Shown here one piece after another: positions 1 through 6,916 of a stretch of DNA of 13,736 nt (its first letter is position 1; each line of letters begins with the position of its first letter). Made by a program: the position numbers and the translations under genes. Below the pieces are notes generated by a model. It saw nothing but the letters and a program-made list of their open reading frames with translations, was not told the origin of the DNA and ran no database searches. This DNA comes from an uncultured Paenibacillaceae bacterium. GTDB lineage: Bacteria; Bacillota; Bacilli; Aneurinibacillales; Aneurinibacillaceae. Location: the NCBI GenBank assembly GCA_937874515.1, contig CALNBV010000119.1, positions 1-13,736 of the forward strand, read 5' to 3'.

Positions 1-1
1 C

Positions 2-700
2 CTCAGTCCTAGTATTATTGTCTGGGCACAACAAGAATGGGGGATTCCTATTTACGACCATTTCGGACAGACGGAATTGGGAATGACCATTAATAATCAT
101 CACCATCCTAATCTTGAAGACATGCTTAAGCCAGGATCCATGGGGAAATCAACCCCTGGATTTAGGATGGTGGTCCTTGATGAGGAAGGAGGGGAACTAG
201 GCCCTAACCAGGAAGGACAACTCGCTGTTGATACTCTGCATTCTCCTATGTGTTGGTTTAAACGGTATTGGAATGATGTGGAACGGACAAAAAGTAAATA
301 TAGTGTAGATGGACGGTATATTTTGGTTGGGGATGAAGCAACCATCGATAATGAGGGCTATTTCTTCTTTTCTGGACGGGCAGATGACATTATTTTAAGT
401 GCTGGTTATCGTATCGGACCCTTTGAAGTGGAAAGTGTTTTGATGGAACATGGGTCTGTTGCTGAAGTGGCTGTGGTAGGTGTTCCTGATGAGCTTCGCA
501 ATGAAGTGGTGAAAGCCTATGTGGTGCTAAAAGAAGGGGTTAAGCCTAGTGAAGAACTTGCACAAGTGTTGAGCCAATTTGTTAAAGAACGATTGTCTGC
601 CCATGAATACCCACGGCAAGTAGAGTTTTTAAAAGAGCTGCCAAAAACCCCAAGCGGTAAAATTCAGCGATTTTTGTTGAAAACCTTAATATCAAAATAA
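2..700 (+). CDS. Acyl-CoA/acetyl-CoA synthetase, C-terminal part (5' end outside window)
   Basis: This is the C-terminal 232 residues of an ANL-superfamily adenylate-forming enzyme, which activates a carboxylate with ATP to an acyl-AMP and transfers it to CoA in the cytoplasm. The frame is open to the window edge. Visible motifs are the A5-type YDHFGQTELG (positions 53-82), YILVGDEATIDNEGYFFF (A7) and SGRADDIILSAGYRIGPFEVE (A8 hinge, about 371-433). The C-terminal PKTPSGKIQR contains the catalytic lysine codon at 659-661. The H-x-GQTE form and DDIILSAGYRIGP hinge resemble medium-chain or acetyl-CoA synthetases (ACSM/Acs-like) more than long-chain FadD. The substrate cannot be read from this part. 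No convincing terminator follows; the next gene appears to have its own promoter. Confidence 0.93.
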   Translation, partial: LSPSIIVWAQQEWGIPIYDHFGQTELGMTINNHHHPNLEDMLKPGSMGKSTPGFRMVVLDEEGGELGPNQEGQLAVDTLHSPMCWFKRYWNDVERTKSKYSVDGRYILVGDEATIDNEGYFFFSGRADDIILSAGYRIGPFEVESVLMEHGSVAEVAVVGVPDELRNEVVKAYVVLKEGVKPSEELAQVLSQFVKERLSAHEYPRQVEFLKELPKTPSGKIQRFLLKTLISK

Positions 701-722
701 TTGGTTTTCATACCCTACTAAA

Positions 723-751
723 TTGAACACAATAAGTCGGATTGCGATATT
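723..751 (+). promoter_or_regulatory. Candidate sigma-A promoter for the AraC-type regulator
   Basis: TTGAAC (723-728) and GATATT (746-751) are separated by 17 bases and lie 41 bases before the chosen start at 793. Both hexamers are imperfect, so this is a plausible rather than strong promoter. Confidence 0.4.
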
Positions 752-792
752 CAATTCCTGCTATTCTATGGATAAAGAAAGGAGGTTATGGG

Positions 793-1665
793 ATGGATTC
801 GGTTCAGCACATGAATAATGCCATGAAGTATATTGAAGAACATCTCACTGATGAGATTGATTTTAAAGAAGTAGAAGGGTTAGCACTTTGTTCCGAGTAT
901 CATTTTAAACGGATGTTTTCTTTTCTTACAGGGATTTCGGTTTCAGAATACATTCGCCGCAGAAGGCTAACGTTAGCCGCTTTTGATTTGCAAAATAGTG
1001 ACGTAAAAGTGATTGATCTGGCCATTAAATATGGCTACAATTCACCTGATTCTTTCGGTAGGGCCTTTCAACAATTGCACGTCATCACGCCTTCAGAGGC
1101 GCGACATCCTGGTTGTTCATTGAAATCCTATCCTCCTATGACTTTCCATTTATCCATAAAAGGGGGAAATGAAATGAACTATCGCATTGTGGAAAAAGAA
1201 CCATTTTCCATAGTTGGATTTATGAAAAGGGTGCCTATTATTTTCCATGGGGTGAATCCGGAGATTGCTGGGATGTGGCAACGTTTAACCATGGAGAACA
1301 TTCATACGTTAAAAAGCCTATCTAATGTTGAACCATTGGGGTTCCTGAGTGCCTCCACTAATTTTTCTGAAGGTAGGATGGAGGAAAAAGGGGAGTTGGA
1401 CCACTATATAGGGGTTGCAACGACGAAGGAGTGTCCCGCTGAGTTTACAAGGCTTGCAGTTCCTGCTTCAACCTGGGCGGTCTTTGAAGCGGTAGGGCCT
1501 TTTCCAAATACATTACAAGATGTATGGGGGCGCATTTATTCGGAATGGTTTCCATCTTCAAACTATCAACAAACTGAAGGACCAGAAATCCTGTGGAATG
1601 AGAGTAAAGATACTACCTTGCCCACAATTAAAAGCGAAATATGGATCCCAATTAAGAAAAGGTAA
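793..1665 (+). CDS. AraC-family transcriptional regulator with GyrI-like effector domain
   Basis: This is a 290-residue transcription regulator. Residues about 5-105 form a double helix-turn-helix AraC domain at the N-terminus: AMKYIEEHLTDEIDF, then HFKRMFSFLTGISVSEYIRR, then the second HTH ending DSFGRAFQQLHVITPSEAR. Residues about 128-290 form a GyrI-like/AraC effector-binding domain (MNYRIVEKEPFSIVGF to the C-terminal EIWIPIKK). The family (SoxS/Rob/BltR-like) typically senses small hydrophobic ligands. I chose ATG 793 because AAAGGAGG lies 8 bases upstream; the frame is open back to a TTG at 742, but that start has no ribosome binding site. The neighbouring lipoprotein is downstream on the same strand, with 83 bases between. 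The target genes are not evident. Confidence 0.9.
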   Translation: MDSVQHMNNAMKYIEEHLTDEIDFKEVEGLALCSEYHFKRMFSFLTGISVSEYIRRRRLTLAAFDLQNSDVKVIDLAIKYGYNSPDSFGRAFQQLHVITPSEARHPGCSLKSYPPMTFHLSIKGGNEMNYRIVEKEPFSIVGFMKRVPIIFHGVNPEIAGMWQRLTMENIHTLKSLSNVEPLGFLSASTNFSEGRMEEKGELDHYIGVATTKECPAEFTRLAVPASTWAVFEAVGPFPNTLQDVWGRIYSEWFPSSNYQQTEGPEILWNESKDTTLPTIKSEIWIPIKKR

Positions 1666-1748
1666 GGATTTTTTTATTTTTACAACATCATAATACGCTG
1701 TTCTCCTTTTTTATAATAGGCCTAACAAATAGAAGGGGATGATTTGGT

Positions 1749-2324
1749 ATGAGAAAAATGGTGTTGTTTTTTATAATGTTTTCTTTGTTAATGTTATCTG
1801 TTACGGGTTGTTCATTATTGCAACGTCCGAATACGGTGGCGGACCAATTTTTGCTTTCGTTAAAAAACAATGAGTTTGATAAACTGGCTCCATTGGTGTA
1901 CACAAAAGAAGGGACGAAATCCGAAATAAAAACTACACCAGAGGCATTGAACACAGAGGAAGGGAAAATCATTAAGGCACTCCTATCAAAAATTTCTTTT
2001 GAACCAGCAAAAACTGAGTCTAAAGAAGGGGATTCAGCTGTGGTATCGGTGAAAATTACAACGGTGGATACAAATGTTCTTTATGCGAAATTGATGCAGG
2101 AGGTTATGCCTTTGGCTTTTGCCAGTGCTTTTGCTGGTGAAGAGGAGCAAAAGGAGATTGAAAAAATGATGCCTTCCCTCATGTTAAAAAATATTAATGA
2201 TCCAAATGTCACCATGACTACGAAGGATATAAAAATGAATCTTAAAAAAATAGATGGCAAGTATAAAGTGGTAATGGATGATCAACTGTTTAAGGATTTG
2301 TTTGGAGAATTGGGTTCGAAGTAA
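1749..2324 (+). CDS. Small lipoprotein of unknown function
   Basis: This is a 191-residue predicted lipoprotein. The N-terminus has a short positive region (MRK), a hydrophobic segment (residues 4-18) and a lipobox VTGC with the lipidated cysteine at residue 21. It should therefore be anchored on the outer face of the cytoplasmic membrane. The rest is a small soluble domain. The early part (TVADQFLLSLKNNEFDKLAPLV) resembles the opening helices of NTF2-like DUF4878/DUF5105 lipoproteins of Bacillota, and the C-terminus (MTTKDIKMNLKKIDGKYKVVMDDQLF) fits a beta-sheet finish of that fold. That family assignment is by eye only. AAGGGGATGAT lies just upstream of the ATG. A TATAAT box at 1712-1717 could serve it, but no clear -35 is present. 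A terminator follows the stop codon directly. Confidence 0.82.
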   Translation: MRKMVLFFIMFSLLMLSVTGCSLLQRPNTVADQFLLSLKNNEFDKLAPLVYTKEGTKSEIKTTPEALNTEEGKIIKALLSKISFEPAKTESKEGDSAVVSVKITTVDTNVLYAKLMQEVMPLAFASAFAGEEEQKEIEKMMPSLMLKNINDPNVTMTTKDIKMNLKKIDGKYKVVMDDQLFKDLFGELGSK

Positions 2325-2332
2325 TATCGGTT

Positions 2333-2362
2333 AAGCTTTCCTTTTATAAGGAAGGCTTTTTC
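2333..2362 (+). terminator. Rho-independent terminator after the lipoprotein gene
   Basis: An 11-bp stem pairs 2333-2343 (AAGCTTTCCTT) with 2348-2358 (AAGGAAGGCTT), with one G-U pair and a 4-base loop. It is followed by a T-rich tail (TTTCTTT). Confidence 0.85.
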
Positions 2363-2415
2363 TTTGAATTAACAGAATTAAATTCATAAAATTTTCCACG
2401 AAAATATTAATCTAT

Positions 2416-2491
2416 AAGTTAGATCGTTTTTCAAAACAGAGAGTGAATGATTAAACAGGTTTGGAGATTGCAGGGAACATATAGGAAATAG
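2416..2491 (+). pseudogene. Fragment of a second dcyD-like gene (decayed partial duplicate)
   Basis: This stretch repeats the part of the downstream D-cysteine desulfhydrase gene that encodes residues 19-48. Bases 2416-2438 match 3217-3239 exactly (23 bp), and 2453-2479 match 3278-3304 with two mismatches. Between them the fragment lacks 24 bp, which keeps the reading frame. Read in the dcyD frame it gives KLDRFSKQRVND, then a TAA where the intact gene has the CAA of Gln39, then TGLEIAGNI and a TAG. Similarity fades upstream of 2416 and after about 2491. It has no start or ribosome binding site and cannot encode an enzyme. Confidence 0.85.
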
Positions 2492-2699
2492 GCCTTGGTT
2501 GCCCTCCTTACCATCCCCACTCATAAATGGTAATGTTTCTGTGGAAGGAAAAGAAATGTCTATACAGTCATGGCTCAAGGAAGTTTTCAATTGGTCTAGT
2601 GTTGCCACTTATGATTTTACTGTACATAAAGAGAGTGGAAAGACACTTTCTCAACTACGTCAAGAATATATGAATAAACAAACAGAAGAATTAACTTAG
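2451..2699 (+). pseudogene. Orphan C-terminal reading frame of unknown origin
   Basis: An open frame with a protein-like composition runs from a stop at 2448-2450 to TAG at 2697-2699. The later part reads INGNVSVEGKEMSIQSWL, then a KEVFNWSSVATYDF segment, and ends KTLSQLRQEYMNKQTEELT. This looks like the real C-terminal end of a protein, but I do not recognise the family. The first 13 or so codons come from the dcyD fragment read in a different frame, so the frame is a fusion at a recombination scar. The only starts are a TTG at 2499 and an internal ATG, neither with a good ribosome binding site. It is probably a 3' gene remnant, though a short expressed protein cannot be excluded. Confidence 0.45.
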
Positions 2700-2707
2700 A
2701 TATTAAA

Positions 2708-2740
2708 ATCCCCCAATATCTTTTTAGAAATTGGGGGGAT
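2708..2740 (-). terminator. Rho-independent terminator facing the WYL remnant
   Basis: A GC-rich stem pairs ATCCCCCAAT (2708-2717) with ATTGGGGGGAT (2730-2740), with one bulged G and a 12-base loop. On the minus strand it is followed by TTTTAATA, and it lies 8 bases past the minus-strand stop codon at 2749. This suggests that the remnant still carries its original terminator. Confidence 0.75.
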
Positions 2741-2748
2741 AAATGTAT

Positions 2749-3051
2749 TTACATATCATATAATTTCACCATTTCTTTAATAGAATCTTTTACTCGCTCC
2801 CGTAAGGATTGAGGGGATAGAACCTCTACGAATTGCCGCTGGTTAAAAATCCATCTCAATATGCCTTCTTCACCAGCTACGATAACTTCCATGAGTGTAT
2901 GGGTTGTGTTTTCACTAATTATTCTTGCTTCCGGTAGGGCCCGTTGTATGTATTCAACAGTAACATTTGCTACTTTTAACCGGACCAGTACAGGATTTCC
3001 ATTAAACATATTAAAGGCAGTATTCATAAAATAACTGGTGCTAAAGTGTTC
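2749..3051 (-). pseudogene. C-terminal (WCX) remnant of a WYL-family transcriptional regulator
   Basis: The translation aligns along its whole length with the last third of the intact WYL regulator at 7194-8159. Shared strings include FNMF, TVEY.QRA.PEA, AGEEGIL.W, VEVLSP-type and SLRE.V. Similarity begins at EHF (3043-3051), directly after an in-frame stop at 3052-3054. A gap of about 7 residues follows, then it runs to the natural C-terminus. The HTH and WYL domains are missing. The only ATG (3027) has no ribosome binding site. Many substitutions separate it from the intact gene, so it is an older paralog rather than a recent copy. A stand-alone WCX ligand-binding protein is possible but unlikely. 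Confidence 0.8.
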
Positions 3052-3139
3052 TTATGGCCACCGCAAAAAACAGTTTGCTTCCTTAAAAGAAGAGATGAAA
3101 AAGAAAATAGAAGGATTTTCGAAAATAAATCCAGTATAA
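3035..3139 (+). pseudogene. Possible C-terminal coding tail upstream of dcyD
   Basis: A short frame between stops at 3032-3034 and 3137-3139 reads as a lysine-rich amphipathic helix, GHRKKQFASLKEEMKKKI followed by EGFSKINPV. It resembles the natural end of a protein. It has no start codon with a ribosome binding site and overlaps the 5' edge of the WYL remnant on the other strand, so it is most likely another truncated 3' gene end. The call rests on composition alone. Confidence 0.3.
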
Positions 3140-3162
3140 AAAGGTGAGAGGAGTGAATCAAA

Positions 3163-4152
3163 ATGACAATGATTCCAGAACGAATTCACTTGGCAAATCT
3201 GCCAACCCGGATTGAAAAGTTAGATCGTTTTTCAAAACAACTGGGAGGACCAGAGATTTATATTAAAAGGGATGATCAAACAGGTTCAGAGATTGCAGGG
3301 AACAAAATAAGAAAGCTAGAGTTTAGTTTGCAGGAAGCCCTGAATAGGGGATGTGATTCAGTCATTACCTGTGGCGGAATACAGTCTAACCATTGCCGGG
3401 CTACCGCTGCGGCAGCAGCCCGCCTGGGATTGAAATGTGATGTCGTGCTTCGTGGGGATGAGAATACAGAGAGGGACGGTAATTTGCTCCTTGATGATTT
3501 GCTTGGGGCTACCATTCATTTCATTACTGCAGAACAGTACAGGAATGAGCGGCAAGGGATTATGGAAGACATCAAAAAACAATTAATGGTAGAAGGATAT
3601 CATCCCTATATTATTCCTGAAGGAGCCTCCAATGGAATCGGAGCTTTTGGTTACTACGCTGCCATGGAGGAAATCCTAGCCCAGGAAAAACAATTGGGCC
3701 TGTCCTTTGATGCCATTGTTGTAGCGGTAGGTTCAGGTGGGACTTATGCAGGGTTGTTTCTTGCTGCAAAGTTGCTAGGGCTAGAAAAAGCCATTTACGG
3801 TTTTAACGTATGTGATGACAGTGAATATTTTCGCAGAGCCATTAGCGGAATTCTGGAAGAAAGTAAGGAATACTTAGACTCCTCTTTTACTTTTTCCCCA
3901 GATGAAATAAACATTGTGGACGGATATGTGGGACGGGGGTATGCCCAGGGTCGCCCCGAAGAACGGCAAATGATTCGGGAACTTGCCACACTGGAAGGTG
4001 TTGTTCTTGATCCAGTGTATACGGGAAAAGCTTTTTATGGACTGACAGAGGAAATCAAGAATGGACGATTCCAGGAGCATGAAACCATTCTGTTTATCCA
4101 TACGGGAGGTTTATTCGGATTGTTCCCACAGCATGGTGAATTTGCTGGTTAA
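3163..4152 (+). CDS. dcyD: D-cysteine desulfhydrase (PLP-dependent, ACC deaminase family)
   Basis: This 329-residue fold-type II PLP enzyme is predicted to degrade D-cysteine to pyruvate, H2S and ammonia in the cytoplasm. Its length is close to E. coli/Salmonella DcyD. The PLP lysine is K48 in GNKIRKLEF. CGGIQSNHCRATAAAAARLGL (from residue 70) holds the family's active-site serine (S75). GSGGTYAGL is the PLP phosphate-binding loop. Near the C-terminus, DPVYTGKAF and IHTGG carry Thr where true ACC deaminases have Glu (VYEGK) and Leu (HLGG); this supports desulfhydrase over ACC deaminase. ATG 3163 is preceded by AGAGGAG with 9 bases of spacing. A broken partial copy lies 0.8 kb upstream. No clear promoter is visible; the gene converges with the next gene across 22 bases. 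Confidence 0.88.
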   Translation: MTMIPERIHLANLPTRIEKLDRFSKQLGGPEIYIKRDDQTGSEIAGNKIRKLEFSLQEALNRGCDSVITCGGIQSNHCRATAAAAARLGLKCDVVLRGDENTERDGNLLLDDLLGATIHFITAEQYRNERQGIMEDIKKQLMVEGYHPYIIPEGASNGIGAFGYYAAMEEILAQEKQLGLSFDAIVVAVGSGGTYAGLFLAAKLLGLEKAIYGFNVCDDSEYFRRAISGILEESKEYLDSSFTFSPDEINIVDGYVGRGYAQGRPEERQMIRELATLEGVVLDPVYTGKAFYGLTEEIKNGRFQEHETILFIHTGGLFGLFPQHGEFAG

Positions 4153-4174
4153 ATCGTAGTGAAAGAAAGGGGAA

Positions 4175-4540
4175 TTATTCATTGGAAAAATCATCAATTG
4201 CTTGAACAGCTAGTTCCAATGCTTTAATTCTTCTTTCTAATAGGGTTCTTTGAGGACTACCTACCTTTGATTTAACATAAATCTTCTCAATTGATGGGAA
4301 TAAACCAATAAGAACATTGCGAGCTTCTGCTATTTCTTCCTGGGTGAAATGATGGGGTGTTTGATTCCAAAAGTTTTCTAGCATGGCTAAACCAATGTAA
4401 AGAGCATTAAGTCGTTTCTTTAATAAGGTAGTATTTGCCCCTTTCTGAGTCATTTGAGCTAGGGCCTTTTCTGATTTTCTGATGGTTGATTGAAAGGATT
4501 TAATTGATTCCAATTGATCTACATTTGATACGTTTTCCAT
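4175..4540 (-). CDS. Small helical protein with an internal duplication, function unknown
   Basis: This is a 121-residue, charged, probably all-helical cytoplasmic protein without signal peptide or membrane segment. Residues 24-57 and 85-118 align without gaps. Each starts with EK and, after 13 residues, has TLL..R..AL and ends in an aromatic (ENF and DDF), so the protein is probably two copies of a helical hairpin joined by a linker. I do not recognise the family. ATG 4540 has AGAGGAT about 10 bases upstream on the minus strand. It is convergent with dcyD and divergent from the small membrane protein at 4678. Confidence 0.75.
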   Translation of the reverse strand: MENVSNVDQLESIKSFQSTIRKSEKALAQMTQKGANTTLLKKRLNALYIGLAMLENFWNQTPHHFTQEEIAEARNVLIGLFPSIEKIYVKSKVGSPQRTLLERRIKALELAVQAIDDFSNE

Positions 4541-4677
4541 GTTAGTGCGATCCTCTATTCGTGGGTTTATTCATCCTTTTTTATTCAGTTTTTTCATTCT
4601 ACTTGCATAATATGCCGGTTTGACTATGTAGAATGATTGTAGTTTACAAGAAGCGCTGAAAAAAAGGGGATGTTTTT

Positions 4678-4896
4678 ATGGGAAAAATTTTCACAACGGT
4701 AATTATTCTTTTTGCTGTAATGGTCGTATTTCTTTTCGTATTTTTTTCATTATCTTCTTCATTATCTACTACTAATGTGTTTAAAAAAGAAATTCCTTAT
4801 CAAGAGTCTGATATCGTTACACAAAATGAAATTTCCATGGCTCATCATGAGATCAATGATTTAACGGGATGGGGAGGAATTGGTAACATAAAATAG
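4678..4896 (+). CDS. Small single-span membrane protein, function unknown
   Basis: This is a 72-residue protein with one strongly hydrophobic N-terminal segment (residues about 5-27, TVIILFAVMVVFLFVFF), followed by a serine-rich stretch and a polar tail of about 40 residues ending TGWGGIGNIK. The segment could be a membrane anchor or an uncleaved signal; no lipobox is present. AAGGGGATG precedes the ATG at a workable distance. The gene stands alone between the divergent 4175-4540 gene and the hairpin at 4902. No homology is recognised, and the coding call rests on the ribosome binding site, the hydrophobic profile and the following hairpin. Confidence 0.65.
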   Translation: MGKIFTTVIILFAVMVVFLFVFFSLSSSLSTTNVFKKEIPYQESDIVTQNEISMAHHEINDLTGWGGIGNIK

Positions 4897-4901
4897 TAAG
4901 T

Positions 4902-4928
4902 GACCCTACCCAATAATAAGGTAGGGTC
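4902..4928 (+). terminator. Hairpin after the small membrane protein gene
   Basis: A perfect 9-bp stem pairs GACCCTACC (4902-4910) with GGTAGGGTC (4920-4928), with a 9-base loop, 5 bases after the stop codon. The tail (CTCTAGAT) is not T-rich, so termination may be inefficient or rely on the second hairpin at 4953. Confidence 0.6.
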
Positions 4929-4952
4929 CTCTAGATATCAAATCAAATTAAA

Positions 4953-4978
4953 AAAACTCGCCGTATTAGACGAGTTTT
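4953..4978. terminator. Bidirectional terminator between the small membrane protein and sleL
   Basis: An 8-bp stem pairs AAAACTCG (4953-4960) with CGAGTTTT (4971-4978). On the minus strand it ends in a run of seven T and lies 6 bases past the sleL stop. On the plus strand it ends in four T. Confidence 0.8.
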
Positions 4979-4984
4979 CATGGG

Positions 4985-6268
4985 TTACACTCTTTTTCTT
5001 ACCACAAAATTGTCCTCGACCAAAAGCCAGTTTTGTGGAAAATCCCTGCCTAATACCCAGTAGAAAAAGCCTCTGATGCCTAACTCTTTTACCAGGTCAA
5101 ACTTTGCCTGGATACTCCTCGCATCATCAAACCACACCACATGCCTTCTTCCTTGCTCATCAATATAGTTGAAAAAGGGAGATTGTGCCACAGAATCATA
5201 TTGGATGGCCACATTGTACCGTAATGCCAGGGCGATGGCTTGTTGGGGGCTAATGGATTTGGCCCAACTTTCTCCTTCTACATAGGGAAGGGTCCAGTCG
5301 TAGCCATAAAGGGGGATGCCCATCATGATTTTATCTTTTGGAACCTCTGAAATGGCGTACTCCATGACCCGACGGACCTGATTAATGGGACTGACCGCCA
5401 TTGGGGGGCCTCCTGACCAACCCCACTCATAGGTCATAAAGAAGATAAAGTCCACAATCTCTCCATGTGCTCTGTAGTCGTGGCCTTCATAAAGAACTCC
5501 AGGTTGATCTGAATAATACTTTGGTGCCAGGGCAGAGGAAATAAAATAGTTGTGCTCTTTCAGCTTGGCCCGGGCTTTCCTCAAGAATTGATTGTATCGT
5601 TCCCTGTTTTCCGCGCCCAGGTATTCAAAGTCAAAATCCAGGCCCAGGTAGCCTTTTTGTTCCATAATCCGCAAGGCTTCATTAAGTATTTGATCCTGTA
5701 GGGCTTCATTGGTAAAGATGGTCGTGGCCAATTCCGTACTAAAGGTACCATTTTCAAAATTGGTCAATACCATGAGGGGGACAACCCGGTCCTGGTAGGC
5801 TGCGTTAATGGAAGGTTGGTCTTCCACAGGAGTTAATGTACCATCTCGGTTTACCGCATAGCTGAAAATGGTGAGAAAGGTAAGGTGTTCCCCAACTTTA
5901 TCCACCTCAGCTGCTGAGTTTGCTCCGGTAATTCTAGGGTCAATATAGGCCCCTACATCCACAGTGGGTCGAGACTGTTGGGGGATGTAAAGGCGAAATC
6001 CTACAGGAATCATCCCTGGATTTTGAATCTGGTTAATCCTTAGTAACTCAGACATAGGAATATTGAAACGCCGGCTTATTTCGTATATGCTTTCCCCAGG
6101 CTGTACAAAATGGAATCTGCCCCAGATTGGAATAACAATGGTCTGGCCTACTACCAGATTGTTTGGATTTTGAATCTCGTTGGATTGAATCAACTGGTCT
6201 ACGGGCACACTGTAGGTTTGAGATATACCCCAAAGGGAATCACCCGGTCTAACTACATGGATTTGCAA
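4985..6268 (-). CDS. sleL: Spore peptidoglycan N-acetylglucosaminidase (LysM-LysM-GH18), YaaH/SleL family
   Basis: This 427-residue enzyme is predicted to cleave cortical muramic-lactam peptidoglycan fragments during spore germination. Two LysM domains (residues about 2-47 and 52-95, each ending VVGQTIVIPI- or VGFRLYIP-like) should bind peptidoglycan or spore layers. A GH18 TIM barrel follows, with LGLDFDFEYL (D211, D213, catalytic E215). ALAPK, DYRAHGEIVDFIFFMTYEWG and GYDWTLPY are family hallmarks. From memory, order, length and motifs match B. subtilis YaaH and B. cereus SleL closely. There is no signal peptide, as expected for a protein made in the mother cell and deposited on the forespore. 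I chose TTG 6268 because AAGGAG (6283-6278) is exactly 9 bases upstream; the alternative TTG at 6277 abuts the ribosome binding site. No sporulation promoter was identified upstream. Confidence 0.93.
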   Translation of the reverse strand: MQIHVVRPGDSLWGISQTYSVPVDQLIQSNEIQNPNNLVVGQTIVIPIWGRFHFVQPGESIYEISRRFNIPMSELLRINQIQNPGMIPVGFRLYIPQQSRPTVDVGAYIDPRITGANSAAEVDKVGEHLTFLTIFSYAVNRDGTLTPVEDQPSINAAYQDRVVPLMVLTNFENGTFSTELATTIFTNEALQDQILNEALRIMEQKGYLGLDFDFEYLGAENRERYNQFLRKARAKLKEHNYFISSALAPKYYSDQPGVLYEGHDYRAHGEIVDFIFFMTYEWGWSGGPPMAVSPINQVRRVMEYAISEVPKDKIMMGIPLYGYDWTLPYVEGESWAKSISPQQAIALALRYNVAIQYDSVAQSPFFNYIDEQGRRHVVWFDDARSIQAKFDLVKELGIRGFFYWVLGRDFPQNWLLVEDNFVVRKRV

Positions 6269-6462
6269 TAGAATCAACTCCTTACCTCATCAGGATTAAT
6301 CTATTCACAACGCCCGGGCATAGTGAGACCTTGAAAAGATTGTTGAAAACTTTGTGAAAAGGACAACAAAAGGATTAAAATTCCTAAACCAATGAGGAAC
6401 AACCTTAGAAATCATGTCGTCATATTTCATAAAGGCATCAGTAGAAGTGTAGGAGTGATTGT

Positions 6463-6648
6463 ATGGCAACTGTATGGGTGTTGGCAATTGTTTGGACAAT
6501 AGTTATTTCCATTGGTTTGTTTATTCGGATTAAAATAGGGATTTTGCAACATAAACTAAACTATGAATGTAATGAATCGAGGGGAAAGTATGACACAATT
6601 AACAACAATGGCACAAGTAGAAGAGTTTATAAAAAACAACCTTTTTAG
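6463..6648 (+). CDS. Mini membrane protein A, paralog of the 7009 gene
   Basis: This 61-residue protein has one N-terminal transmembrane segment (residues about 3-22, VWVLAIVWTIVISIGLFIRI), then a short basic tail. Residues 1-34 align with the 36-residue protein at 7009-7119, sharing VWT, IGLFIR and LQH.LN. TAGGAG precedes ATG 6463 by about 10 bases, and the same GGAGTGA context precedes the paralog. The reading frame runs 59 bases past the thioredoxin-like start at 6590. That tail (after NESRGKYD) is not matched in the paralog and may be a recent extension or may couple translation of the two genes. Function is unknown. Confidence 0.7.
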   Translation: MATVWVLAIVWTIVISIGLFIRIKIGILQHKLNYECNESRGKYDTINNNGTSRRVYKKQPF

Positions 6649-6916
6649 TTTCTTATACATATCCAGAAGCAATTGCGGGGTTTGTCATGCATTGTTGCCT
6701 CAGGTAAAGGAAGTGCTAGAATCATTTCCTAAAATACAACTGGGGTATATCAATGCTGATGACCTTGAAGAAGTAGCAGGCCGGTTTTTGATCTTAACAG
6801 TTCCCGCTCTTCTTTTCTTCGTTGATGGAAGAGAATACATTAGGGAAGCGAGATTTGTACATATCCAATTATTAAAGGAAAAAATCAGTACGATTTATTC
6901 CATGATAAATTTTTGA
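6590..6916 (+). CDS. Thioredoxin-like protein
   Basis: This 108-residue single thioredoxin-fold domain has the redox motif SNCGVC (C29 and C32) and the cis-proline of TVPALLFF (P72). Like small Bacillus YtpP/YdbP thioredoxins it lacks the WCGPC form, so its redox potential or partner probably differs from TrxA. It is cytoplasmic with no signal peptide. I chose ATG 6590 because GAGGGG sits 6 bases upstream; an ATG 27 bases earlier has no ribosome binding site. Its first 59 bases overlap the mini membrane protein A frame, so the two are likely one transcript with coupled translation. Confidence 0.85.
   Translation: MTQLTTMAQVEEFIKNNLFSFLYISRSNCGVCHALLPQVKEVLESFPKIQLGYINADDLEEVAGRFLILTVPALLFFVDGREYIREARFVHIQLLKEKISTIYSMINF

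Noticed and set aside
680..708. AAAACC...GGTTTT inverted repeat around the acyl-CoA synthetase stop codon
   Set aside because: Only 6 AT-rich base pairs with a 17-base loop and no T-run; too weak for a terminator.
2363..3162. Insertion sequence or integrated element as the cause of the gene fragments
   Set aside because: No transposase or integrase coding, no terminal inverted repeats and no target-site duplication could be seen around the fragments.
6419..6426. GTCATATT, a perfect sigma-E-type -35, before mini membrane protein A
   Set aside because: No CATACANT-like -10 occurs 13-15 bases downstream, so it is not called as a sporulation promoter.
6305..6499. 64-residue minus-strand open frame upstream of sleL
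   Set aside because: No ribosome binding site, no recognisable features, and it overlaps the start of the mini membrane protein A gene.
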